NCBI RefSeq assembly: GCF_032460525.1
Contig: NZ_CP135963.1
Span: forward strand, 1,426,001-1,490,000
Direction of reading: 5' to 3'
Source: Geodermatophilus sp. DSM 44513
Lineage (GTDB): Bacteria; Actinomycetota; Actinomycetes; Mycobacteriales; Geodermatophilaceae
Length of the DNA stretch: 64,000 nucleotides
Shown here: in pieces, positions 55,485 to 63,644 of the stretch
Numbering within the stretch: position 1 is the first letter of the stretch
How the letters are laid out: every line of letters begins with the position of its first letter
The notes under the pieces: model-generated
The model's database searches: none
What the model was told of the DNA's origin: nothing
The model's input: the letters and a program-made list of their open reading frames with translations, nothing else
Translations under genes and position numbers: made by a program

Positions 55485-55541
55485 CGACGCCGAACGGCGC
55501 TGCCCGACCCACCAGGGGCCGGGCAGCGCCGTTCGGCGTCG
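55485..55541. terminator. 22-bp perfect hairpin, bidirectional terminator
   Basis: The 22 bases at 55485-55506 are the exact reverse complement of 55520-55541, with a 13-base loop. The stem begins CGACGCCGAACGG. It lies between iorB-like and the convergent transporter gene, six bases from the latter's stop. It is the longest uninterrupted stem I found in the window. Confidence 0.92.
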
Positions 55542-55547
55542 CGTCGG

Positions 55548-56915
55548 TCAGCCCACGTCGGTGGCGACGGGCCGCGCGCCGGCCCCGGCCGGCTGCACCC
55601 GTGCCGGCGACGGCACCCTCGGGATCAGTGCCACGGCCGCCGCGGCGATCGCGCCGATGACGGCGAAGACCACGAAGTTCCACTGGAAGGCGAGGTCCTG
55701 CGACCCGATCCACCCGCCGACGAGCGGACCGCAGATGGCGCCGATGCGGGCGAACGACAGGGCCCAGCCCGTCGCGGTCGCCCGGGAGTGCGCGGGGTAG
55801 TACTCGGCGACCCACCCGGTGAGCACGAGGGACGTCGAGATGGACCCGATCCCGGCCAGGGAGACGAACACGTAGTTGACCCAGATGTTGTTCGGGAACA
55901 TCAGGAGCAGGATGCCCGCCGCGCCCAGCAGGTAGAAGACCACGAGGATCTTCTTCTTGCCCCGGGCGTCGGCGGTGCGACCGATCGCGATGCCGCCGAT
56001 GGCCGAGGCGAGACTGAACACGACCAGGAAGGTCAGCGAGGACCCCAGGTCGTAGCCGGCGGAGCGCATGATCGACGGCAGCCAGGTGTTCAGGCCGTAG
56101 ACCAGGAGCAGGCCGGAGAACAGCGCGATCCAGAAGAAGACCGTGGCCCTCAGGTACCGCCGCTCGAAGACGGCCGCCAACGACATCCGCCAGGTCGTGG
56201 GCGCGTGGGTGACGTCCACCGGGCGTGCCGACCAGTCCTGCTCGACGAACGGGTCGACGTGCAGGCGCCGCGCGAGGTCCGTGGCCTGCGCCCGCCGGCC
56301 CTTGCTGACCAGGTACTCCAGGGACTCCGGCAGGACCCGCCAGAGCACCGGGATCATCAGGACCGGGAGAGCACCCACCCCGACCACCCCGCGCCAGCCG
56401 ATCGTGGGCAGGAAGGCCAGCGCGACCAGGGCGGAGGTCAGGATGCCGAGGGAGTACCCCGAGTACATCAGGCCGTAGTTGAACGACCGGCGCTGCGGAG
56501 GCGAGTACTCGATGGTCAGCGCGGCTGCCACCGGGATGATGCCGCCCATGCCGATGCCACCGAGCAGTCGGCACAGCCCGAACCAGCCGGGGGTCGGGGC
56601 GAGAGCCGCGCCCAGCTGCATGCTGGCGAAGATGAACAGGGAGACGATCAGCATGTTCTTGCGACCGACCCGGTCGGACAGCGAGCCGATCGTCATGGCG
56701 CCGATGAGCATGCCCACGAGCGCGTAGGAACCGAGGGCACCCAGCTCCAGGGGGCTGAGGGACCAGGCCGGGTCGTCGGCGAGCGCGGGGAGGACGGCGC
56801 CGAGCACGCCGACGTCGTACCCCTCGGCGAGGATCGCCGCCCAGCAGGCGACCAGGACCCGGTTCGTCGTCCGGACCGGGACCGGCCACGGCCGTTGCGT
56901 GTCGGTGGATGTCAT
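55548..56915 (-). CDS. MFS aromatic-acid transporter (AAHS family, PcaK-like)
   Basis: A 455-residue 12-helix symporter from ATG 56915 behind AGGAAGG. VACWAAILAEGYDVGVLGAVLPAL, GSLSDRVGRKNML (motif A), LGGIGMGGIIPVAAALTIEYSPPQRR and GRTADARGKKKIL match the aromatic acid:H+ symporters that import 4-hydroxybenzoate, protocatechuate and similar acids. Facing the aminobenzoate-type operon across a divergent promoter region, it probably brings in the growth substrate. Confidence 0.9.
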   Translation of the reverse strand: MTSTDTQRPWPVPVRTTNRVLVACWAAILAEGYDVGVLGAVLPALADDPAWSLSPLELGALGSYALVGMLIGAMTIGSLSDRVGRKNMLIVSLFIFASMQLGAALAPTPGWFGLCRLLGGIGMGGIIPVAAALTIEYSPPQRRSFNYGLMYSGYSLGILTSALVALAFLPTIGWRGVVGVGALPVLMIPVLWRVLPESLEYLVSKGRRAQATDLARRLHVDPFVEQDWSARPVDVTHAPTTWRMSLAAVFERRYLRATVFFWIALFSGLLLVYGLNTWLPSIMRSAGYDLGSSLTFLVVFSLASAIGGIAIGRTADARGKKKILVVFYLLGAAGILLLMFPNNIWVNYVFVSLAGIGSISTSLVLTGWVAEYYPAHSRATATGWALSFARIGAICGPLVGGWIGSQDLAFQWNFVVFAVIGAIAAAAVALIPRVPSPARVQPAGAGARPVATDVG

Positions 56916-57094
56916 CAGCTGCCTTCCTGCCTGGCCGTCGCTCGACGGCGTGTCCGTGCAGTCATCGGAGGAGGTCGTGACGTCTGTGCTGCAGGTCGGG
57001 CACGGGCCGGCAGGTCCGGCGGGCCGTCTGCACGTGGTCCTCGAGAGGTGGTGACCACCCGCGACGGATGGACGGGCGCCGCTGCGGCGAGGAC

Positions 57095-57122
57095 CATATA
57101 AGCGTCGATCTACGGTCGTCAA
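57095..57122 (-). promoter_or_regulatory. Promoter of the MFS aromatic-acid transporter
   Basis: On the minus strand TTGACG (57122-57117), 16 bases, TATATG (57100-57095) is one of the best -35/-10 pairs in the window. The start site near 57088 would leave a 5' leader of about 170 bases before ATG 56915, in a stretch with no gene. Confidence 0.7.
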
Positions 57123-57204
57123 CAGACCGCCATAGAGGATCGTGGCCCCGGTCACACGCGCGCTCGGGTGGCATCGGGGCGCGGCCAGGACGAGCCCGGC
57201 CGGG

Positions 57205-57236
57205 TATTGACATCGAGTGACGCTCGTGAAAAATAG
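57205..57236 (+). promoter_or_regulatory. Promoter and operator in front of the FAH operon
   Basis: TTGACA (57207-57212) is a consensus -35; an A/T-rich AAAATAG lies 17-18 bases downstream as a weak -10. The reverse complement of this site reads CGAGCGTCACTCGATGTCAATAC, which matches the iorA upstream motif (CGAGCGTCACACGA...) in its first ten bases and again after one mismatch. The motif covers the -35, so repression by the same regulator is likely. Confidence 0.6.
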
Positions 57237-57277
57237 AACATGTCAGCTCCCCGGGGCGAGGTCGCAGGAGGCGCTCG

Positions 57278-58099
57278 ATGCAGTTCGCGACGGTCCGATG
57301 CGCCGACGGTCGCCCCACCGCGGCGGTCAGCTGGGGCGCCGGCTGGCACCGTCTCCCGGCCCCCGACCTGTCGGCCTACCTGCGGACCTGCCTCGACCGG
57401 CCGGTCGACGAGCTCGCGGGCGAGGAGCTGGACGGTGCGGAGCTGGTGCTCCCGCTGCCCACGCCGGCCAAGGTCGTGTGCTGCGGGCTGAACTACGGCG
57501 ACCACATCCGCGAGGTGGGACGTCCGGTGCCCGCGCACCCGACGCTGTTCGCCAAGTACGCCGACACGCTGACCGGGCCCTCCGACGTGGTGTCCCTGCC
57601 GCGTGGGGTCGACGTCGACTGGGAGGCCGAGCTGGCCGTCGTCGTCGGACGGGACCTGCGGGGCGCCGGCAAGGACGAGGCGGCGGCCGGCATCTGGGGC
57701 TACACCGTGGCCAACGACGTGTCTGTCCGCGACTGGCAGAACCGGACCCTGCAGTGGTTCCAGGGCAAGGCGTGGGACCGGACGACCCCGGTGGGGCCGG
57801 TCGTGGTGTCGGCCGACGAGATCGACCCCTGCGCCGGTGTCGAGGTCCTCACCCGGGTCGACGGCGTGGAACGCCAGCGCGGCAACACCGAGACGCTGGT
57901 CTTCGACGTCGCGGACCTCGTCGCCTACACCTCCACCTTCACCCGCCTCCGGCCCGGCGACCTCGTGCTGACCGGGACCCCGGGCGGCGTCGGGATGGGC
58001 ATGACGCCACCGCTGTTCCTGCGCGACGGCCAGCTCCTGGAGACCGAGATCCCCGGCATCGGCGTCCTGCGCAACCCGATCGCCCTGACGACGACCTGA
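57278..58099 (+). CDS. Fumarylacetoacetate hydrolase (FAH) family protein
   Basis: A 273-residue FAH-fold hydrolase/decarboxylase, ATG 57278 after AGGAGG. It has VCCGLNYGDHIRE, the metal site DWEAELAVVVGRDL with YTVANDVSVRDWQ, and GDLVLTGTPGGVGMGM. The family includes fumarylpyruvate hydrolase (gentisate route), acylpyruvases and oxoacid decarboxylases (catechol meta route). It heads the operon that includes the aryl-CoA ligase and monooxygenase, so it should act on the ring-cleavage product. Confidence 0.9.
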   Translation: MQFATVRCADGRPTAAVSWGAGWHRLPAPDLSAYLRTCLDRPVDELAGEELDGAELVLPLPTPAKVVCCGLNYGDHIREVGRPVPAHPTLFAKYADTLTGPSDVVSLPRGVDVDWEAELAVVVGRDLRGAGKDEAAAGIWGYTVANDVSVRDWQNRTLQWFQGKAWDRTTPVGPVVVSADEIDPCAGVEVLTRVDGVERQRGNTETLVFDVADLVAYTSTFTRLRPGDLVLTGTPGGVGMGMTPPLFLRDGQLLETEIPGIGVLRNPIALTTT

Positions 58100-58108
58100 G
58101 GAGCCGAC

Positions 58109-58603
58109 GTGCAGCCCTCCGAGAAGGACCTCCACAGCCCGCCGCTGCAGGGGGGCGACGCCAGGTACGCCGACGGGAACGGTCTGGTCGTCCCCGTGGT
58201 CACCCGTGGTGGTCTCGAGTCCCTGGACACCGGCCAGTCCTCGGGCGCCTCCCGCATCGCGGGGGTGAGCCCGCAGCACACCCCCGCGACCCGCATCTGG
58301 TTCGGCAAGGTCAGCAACGACCCCGGCTACCGGTCCGTGCCGCACCACCACGGCGAGGCCGAGACCGGCGGGTACGTCCTGTCGGGGCGCGCGCGGATCT
58401 ACTTCGGCGAGGGGTACCGGGACTACCTGGACATGGAGGAGGGCGACTGGGTGTTCGTGCCGCCCCACATGCCGCACGTCGAGTGCAACCTCGACCGCAA
58501 CCGGCCACTCACCTGGATGACCACGCGGACCCCGGACAACATCGTGGTCAACCTCGCCGACGTGGCCGACGCGGCCCTGAGGCACTGGGTCGACCGGCCG
58601 TGA
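58109..58603 (+). CDS. Small cupin-domain protein
   Basis: A 164-residue single-domain cupin starting at GTG 58109. Cupin motif 1 reads VPHHHGEAETGGYVLSGRARIYFG and motif 2 reads DWVFVPPHMPHVECNL, giving three or four metal-binding His/Glu. It is too short for gentisate 1,2-dioxygenase (two cupin domains, about 350 residues). A role as a small dioxygenase or isomerase on an aromatic or ring-opened intermediate is plausible but unproven. It lies nine bases after the FAH gene and overlaps the next one. Confidence 0.85.
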   Translation: MQPSEKDLHSPPLQGGDARYADGNGLVVPVVTRGGLESLDTGQSSGASRIAGVSPQHTPATRIWFGKVSNDPGYRSVPHHHGEAETGGYVLSGRARIYFGEGYRDYLDMEEGDWVFVPPHMPHVECNLDRNRPLTWMTTRTPDNIVVNLADVADAALRHWVDRP

Positions 58604-59529
58604 CCGGGTCACCGGGCGACGCGCCGACCTCCGCCGCGTTCACCGCCGCCATCACGCTCGACGAGCGACCGGCCCGGCACCACGACGTCGCCTACGCCGC
58701 CACGACCCAGCCCTGCCCGTGGCCCAAGGCCTACGGCGGGGACCTGGTCGCGGCCGCGGCGGCCGCCGCGATGCGGACGGTGCCCGAGGCGGGGGAGGGC
58801 GGGAAGTCGCTGCACTCCATGCACTCCTACTTCATGCGACCTGCCGACATCGGCGCGGAGGTCCTCTACGAGGTGGAGCTCCTGCGCGACGGTCGCGCCT
58901 ACAGCACCCGCCACGTCCGCGGGTACCAGAACGGCAAGCCCGTCTACGTCGCGCTCGCCTCCTTCGCCACCGGGGAGCCGGGCGACTCCTACTCCCCGCA
59001 GCCACCGGCCGTGCCGGCGCCCGAGACGCTGCCCACCTCGGCGAAGTACCTCGCCGACCGCTCCGGCGGCACCATGACCGCGGAGTCCAAGGCCTACTGG
59101 AGCGGTGGCCGCAGCTTCGACATGCGCCACGTGCCCGGGCCGGTGTACCTGACCGTCGAGGGGGACCGGGCGCCGCACCAGGCCGTGTGGTTCCGTCCCC
59201 ACGACCGGCTGCGCGAGGTCCCCGGGCTCTCGCGGGCGCAACGGGACACGGCCGCGCTGGCCTACGTCTGCGACTACACCATCCTCGAACCGGTGCTGCG
59301 CGTGCTGGGCCTGGCGTGGGCGCGTCCGGGGCTGGTCACCGCGAGCCTGGACCACGCGATGTGGTTCCACCGGGTCCCCGGGGACGGCGTCCTCGACGAC
59401 TGGCTGCTCTACGCGCAGGAGGCCGGCCACGCCGGGTCCGGGCGCGGCGTCGGCACCGGGCGCATCTCCACCCGCGACGGGCAGCTGCTGGCCACCGTCG
59501 TCCAGGAGGGCATGACCCGGGTGTCCTGA
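58600..59529 (+). CDS. Acyl-CoA thioesterase II (TesB-like)
   Basis: A 309-residue double-hotdog thioesterase, GTG 58600 overlapping the cupin stop (GTGA). The first hotdog has AYGGDLVAAAAAAAMRTVPEAG, HSMHSYFMRPADIGAEVLYEVELLRDGRAYSTRHV; the second has TASLDHAMWFHR and LLYAQEAGHAGSGRGVGTGRI, the TesB catalytic region. It hydrolyses acyl-CoA, and in this operon it may release CoA from an aryl- or ring-cleavage intermediate or protect against CoA trapping. Confidence 0.9.
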   Translation: MTGSPGDAPTSAAFTAAITLDERPARHHDVAYAATTQPCPWPKAYGGDLVAAAAAAAMRTVPEAGEGGKSLHSMHSYFMRPADIGAEVLYEVELLRDGRAYSTRHVRGYQNGKPVYVALASFATGEPGDSYSPQPPAVPAPETLPTSAKYLADRSGGTMTAESKAYWSGGRSFDMRHVPGPVYLTVEGDRAPHQAVWFRPHDRLREVPGLSRAQRDTAALAYVCDYTILEPVLRVLGLAWARPGLVTASLDHAMWFHRVPGDGVLDDWLLYAQEAGHAGSGRGVGTGRISTRDGQLLATVVQEGMTRVS

Positions 59530-59593
59530 CTCCGCGTCCGGACCGCACCGCTCGTGAGCAGGACACACCCCTCCGGCTCCGGAAGGACCTCCG

Positions 59594-61252
59594 ATGCAGC
59601 TGTCTCCCAGCGCCCACACGGACACCTTCGCCCGTGACCACCTGCCGCCGTTCGAGCAGTGGCCGCGGCTGGAGTTCACGACCCCGGAGCTGCAGTACCC
59701 CGAGCGGCTGAACGCGGCCGTCGAGCTCATCGACGTCGCGGTCGCCACCCACGGCCCCGACCGCCCGGCGCTCATGACCGACACCGGGGAGGTGTGGTCC
59801 TACGGCGAGCTCCAGCGCCGGACCAACCAGGTCGCGCAGGTGCTGGTCGAGGACCTCGGACTCGTGCCGGGGAACCGGGTGCTGCTGCGCTCCCCGAACA
59901 CGCCGTGGACCGTCGCGGCCTGGCTGGGCGTGCTCAAGGCGGGCGGCATCGCCGTCGTCACCATGTGCGCCCTGCGCGCCCGGGACCTGGCCCCCGTCGT
60001 GCGGAAGTCCCGGCCGGCGATCGCGCTGGTCGACCACCGCCACGTGGCCGACGTCGAGGAGGTGCGCGACGCGGAGGCGCCACAGCTGCAGCTGGTGCCC
60101 GTGGGTGGCGGTGGCGCCGGTGACCTCGTGACCCGGTGCGCCGCCAAGTCCGGTCGCTTCACCGCGGTCGAGACGGCAGCCGACGACGTGGCGCTGTTCG
60201 GGCCGACGTCCGGCAGCACCGGGGTCCCCAAGCTGACCACGCACTTCCACCGGGACGTCCTGTCCGTCGACAACACCTTCGGCCGGCGGGTCCTCGGCCT
60301 GCGCCCCTCGGACCTCGTGGCCTGCACCGCGCCCCTCGCCTTCACCTTCGGGCTCGGCATGCTCGTCGTGTTCCCGCTGCGGGCCGGCGCCTGCTCGTTC
60401 CTGGTCGAGGCGGCGACGCCTGCCCGGCTGGCCGAGCTGGTGGAGCAGCACCGGGTCACGGTGCTGGCCACCGCACCCACCGCGTACAAGCAGGTCCTCA
60501 GGGCGGGGGAGGCCGGGCGGTTGCGCTCCCTCCGGGCGGCCGTCAGTGCCGGTGAGCACCTGCCGCCGCAGGTGTGGGAACGGTTCCGGGCCGAGCTGGG
60601 GCTGCGGATCATCGACGGGATCGGCGCCACCGAGCTGCTGCACATCTTCATCTCCGCCGCCGGCGACGACATCCGTCCCGGGGCGACCGGCAGGCCGGTC
60701 CCCGGGTACCGGGCCACCGTCCTCGGCCCGGACGGCGAGGAGCTGCCGCCCGGGGTCGAGGGGCGCCTGGCCGTGGTGGGTCCGATCGGCTGCCGCTACC
60801 TGGACGACGAGCGTCAGCGCGGCTACGTCGTCAACGGCTGGAACGTCACCGGGGACACCTTCTCCCGCGACGAGGACGGCTACTTCTACTTCCGGTCCCG
60901 CACCGACAACATGATCGTCTCCTCCGGCTACAACATCGGCGGCCCCGAGGTCGAGCTGGCCATCGACAGCCACCCGGACGTCGTCGAGTGCGCGGTCGTG
61001 GGCAAGCCGGACGTCGACCGGGGCTCCATCGTCTGTGCCTTCGTCGTGCTGCGCGAGGGCGTGGTCGGGGACGAGGCCAAGGCCGAGGAGATCCAGGACC
61101 ACGTCAAGCAGCAGCTGGCGCCCTACAAGTACCCCCGCGAGGTGCACTTCCTCGCCTCCCTGCCGCGCAACTCCAGCGGCAAGCTCCAGCACTACGTCCT
61201 GCGCAACAGCATCCGTGACGAGCAGGCGGGCGCCCTCGCCCGCTCGCAGTGA
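59594..61252 (+). CDS. 2-Aminobenzoate-CoA ligase-like AMP-dependent synthetase
   Basis: A 552-residue ANL-superfamily enzyme that activates an aromatic acid to its CoA thioester. The N-terminus AHTDTFARDHLPPFEQWP and YPERLNAAVELID is what I know from 2-aminobenzoate-CoA ligases. The P-loop is TSGSTGVPK, followed by DGIGATELLHIF, the hinge RSRTDNMIVSSGYNI and the catalytic Lys in RNSSGKLQH. Salicylate or another ortho-substituted benzoate is a possible alternative. It directly precedes the matching bifunctional monooxygenase. Confidence 0.85.
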   Translation: MQLSPSAHTDTFARDHLPPFEQWPRLEFTTPELQYPERLNAAVELIDVAVATHGPDRPALMTDTGEVWSYGELQRRTNQVAQVLVEDLGLVPGNRVLLRSPNTPWTVAAWLGVLKAGGIAVVTMCALRARDLAPVVRKSRPAIALVDHRHVADVEEVRDAEAPQLQLVPVGGGGAGDLVTRCAAKSGRFTAVETAADDVALFGPTSGSTGVPKLTTHFHRDVLSVDNTFGRRVLGLRPSDLVACTAPLAFTFGLGMLVVFPLRAGACSFLVEAATPARLAELVEQHRVTVLATAPTAYKQVLRAGEAGRLRSLRAAVSAGEHLPPQVWERFRAELGLRIIDGIGATELLHIFISAAGDDIRPGATGRPVPGYRATVLGPDGEELPPGVEGRLAVVGPIGCRYLDDERQRGYVVNGWNVTGDTFSRDEDGYFYFRSRTDNMIVSSGYNIGGPEVELAIDSHPDVVECAVVGKPDVDRGSIVCAFVVLREGVVGDEAKAEEIQDHVKQQLAPYKYPREVHFLASLPRNSSGKLQHYVLRNSIRDEQAGALARSQ

Positions 61253-61262
61253 GAGGAACCTC

Positions 61263-63644
61263 GTGAAGATCGCAATCGCCGGCGGTGGTCCGGGTGGGCT
61301 CTACCTCGCCGCCCTGCTCAAGCAGCTCGACGTCGCCCACGAGGTCACCGTGTGGGAGCGCAACGCCCCCGACGACACCTTCGGGTTCGGTGTGGTCTTC
61401 TCCGACGAGACCCTGGGCGCCATCGAGGGCGCCGACACGGTCATCCACGAGCAGATGGCCAGCCGCTTCGCCCGGTGGACCGACATCGACATCGAGGTCG
61501 ACGGCCACCCGTTCACCGTCGGCGGCCAGGGCTTCGCGGCCATGGGGCGCAAGGACCTGCTGCGTCTGCTGCAGGACCGAGCGGCGGAGCTGGACGTGAC
61601 GGTCCACTACCGGACGGAGGCGCCGGACGTCGACGAGCTCCGTGCCACCCACGACCTGGTCGTCGCCGCGGACGGCCTCAACTCGCCCATCCGCACGAAG
61701 CACGCCGACGTCTTCCGCCCCACCCTGGACTACCGCCGGAACAAGTACATCTGGCTCGGCACGGACCTCGTGTTCGAGGCGTTCCAGTTCTTCGTCAAGC
61801 AGACGGAGTGGGGGACCATGCAGATCCACGGGTACCCCTACTCCGACAGCGCGTCGACGTTCATCGTCGAGATGCACGAGGACGTCTGGCGCCGGGCGGG
61901 CTTCGACGCCACCGAGCACGAGACCTTCCCCCCGGGCGTCTCCGACGAGTACGCGGTCGAGCGGATCCGGCAGGTCTTCGCCGACGAGCTCGCCGGGCAC
62001 CGGGTGCTGACCAACAACTCCAAGTGGCTGAGCTTCGCCACCGTCCGCAACGACTGCTGGCACCACGGCAACGTGGTCCTCCTGGGGGACGCGGCGCACA
62101 CCGCGCACTTCTCCATCGGGTCGGGCACCAAGCTGGCGATGGAGGACGCCCTGGCGCTGGCGGCCTGCCTGCACGAGAACCCGACCGTGGAGGAGGCCCT
62201 GGAGGCCTACCAGGTGGAACGCAAGCCGGTCGTCGAGTCGACCCAGCGGGCGGCGCAGGCCTCCCTGGAGTGGTTCGAGAACATCGGCATGTACGCCGGC
62301 CAGGAGCCGGCCCAGTTCTGCTTCAACCTGCTGACCCGCTCGCGCCGGATCACCTTCGAGAACCTGCAGGAGCGGGACCGGGAGTTCGCCTACCGCGTCG
62401 AGTCCGCGTTCGCGGAGGAGAACGGGGCGGCGGAGGTGGCGCCGGCGATGTTCCAGCCCGTCGACATCGGCCCGCTGCGACTGCACAACCGCGTCGTCCT
62501 CTCGCCGATGGACATGTACAGCGCCCAGGACGGCGTGCCCAACGACTTCCACCTGGTGCACCTGGGCTCCAAGGCCCTCGGCGGTGCTGGGCTGGTCATG
62601 ACCGAGATGGTCTGCACCTCACCCGAGGCGCGGATCACGCCCGGCTGCACCGGGTTGTGGAACGACGAGCAGTGCGAGGCCTACCGCCGGATCACGGACT
62701 TCGTGCACCAGCGCACCCCGGCCAAGATCGGTCTGCAGCTGGGGCACTCGGGCCGCAAGGGGTCGACCCGGCTGATGTGGGAGGGCATCGACGAACCGCT
62801 GCTGGAGAACAACTGGGAGGTCATCAGCCCCTCCCCGTTGCCCTACGGCGAGGGGTCGCACCCCCCGCGCGAGGCCTCCGCGGCCGACCTGGAGGGGGTG
62901 GTCGCCGACTTCGTCGCGGCGGCCGAGCGGGGTGTCCGGGCGGGCTTCGACCTCATCGAGCTGCACGCGGCGCACGGCTACCTGCTCTCCTCGTTCCTCT
63001 CGCCCATCTCCAACCAGCGGACCGACGAGTACGGCGGCTCGCTGGGCAACCGGTTGCGCTTCCCGCTCGCCGTCTTCGACGCCGTGCGTGCCGTCGTCCC
63101 CGAGACCATCCCCGTGACCGTCCGCATCTCGGCGCACGACTGGATGCCGGACGGCAACACCGAACACGACGCCGTGGAGATCGCCCGCGCGTTCGTCGAG
63201 CACGGCGCGGCGGCCATCGACGTGTCGTCGGGGCAGGTGGCGAAGGACGAGCAGCCGGTGTTCGGGCGGTCCTACCAGACCCCCTTCGCCGACCGGATCC
63301 GCCAGACCGTCGCCGTGCCCGCCGGGGCGAAGGTCATCGCCGTCGGCGCCATCTCGTCCTACGACGACGTCAACTCGATCCTGCTCGCCGGCCGCGCCGA
63401 CCTCTGCGCGCTGGGGCGCACGCACCTCTACGACCCGCAGTGGACCCTGCACGCCGCGGCCGAGCAGGAGTACCAGGGCCCGGGCGCGCCGTGGCCGGAC
63501 CAGTTCCGCGCCGGCCGACGCAAGCCCCCGACCTCGCGCACGGACAAGGTGCCCCCGCGGCTGGCCCTGCTCCGAGCGGGGAACGCCGACCCGGTCCACC
63601 TGCGGTGGACGCCGCACCGTGACGACGCCGCCCGGCCCGCCTGA
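61263..63644 (+). CDS. Bifunctional FAD monooxygenase-OYE fusion: 2-aminobenzoyl-CoA monooxygenase/reductase or salicylyl-CoA 5-hydroxylase type
   Basis: A 793-residue two-domain flavoenzyme, GTG 61263 behind GAGAGGAAC. Residues 1 to about 395 are an aromatic hydroxylase (IAIAGGGPGGLYLAALLKQLD, DLVVAADGLNSPIR, VVLLGDAAHTAHFSIGSGTKLAMEDA). Residues about 405-793 are an old-yellow-enzyme/NADH:flavin oxidoreductase domain (LRLHNRVVLSPMDMYSAQDG, HAAHGYLLSSFLSPISNQRTDEYGGSLGNR). This fusion is known from 2-aminobenzoyl-CoA monooxygenase/reductase (hydroxylates and then reduces the ring) and salicylyl-CoA 5-hydroxylase. With the ligase upstream the aminobenzoyl-CoA route is preferred. Confidence 0.9.
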   Translation: MKIAIAGGGPGGLYLAALLKQLDVAHEVTVWERNAPDDTFGFGVVFSDETLGAIEGADTVIHEQMASRFARWTDIDIEVDGHPFTVGGQGFAAMGRKDLLRLLQDRAAELDVTVHYRTEAPDVDELRATHDLVVAADGLNSPIRTKHADVFRPTLDYRRNKYIWLGTDLVFEAFQFFVKQTEWGTMQIHGYPYSDSASTFIVEMHEDVWRRAGFDATEHETFPPGVSDEYAVERIRQVFADELAGHRVLTNNSKWLSFATVRNDCWHHGNVVLLGDAAHTAHFSIGSGTKLAMEDALALAACLHENPTVEEALEAYQVERKPVVESTQRAAQASLEWFENIGMYAGQEPAQFCFNLLTRSRRITFENLQERDREFAYRVESAFAEENGAAEVAPAMFQPVDIGPLRLHNRVVLSPMDMYSAQDGVPNDFHLVHLGSKALGGAGLVMTEMVCTSPEARITPGCTGLWNDEQCEAYRRITDFVHQRTPAKIGLQLGHSGRKGSTRLMWEGIDEPLLENNWEVISPSPLPYGEGSHPPREASAADLEGVVADFVAAAERGVRAGFDLIELHAAHGYLLSSFLSPISNQRTDEYGGSLGNRLRFPLAVFDAVRAVVPETIPVTVRISAHDWMPDGNTEHDAVEIARAFVEHGAAAIDVSSGQVAKDEQPVFGRSYQTPFADRIRQTVAVPAGAKVIAVGAISSYDDVNSILLAGRADLCALGRTHLYDPQWTLHAAAEQEYQGPGAPWPDQFRAGRRKPPTSRTDKVPPRLALLRAGNADPVHLRWTPHRDDAARPA

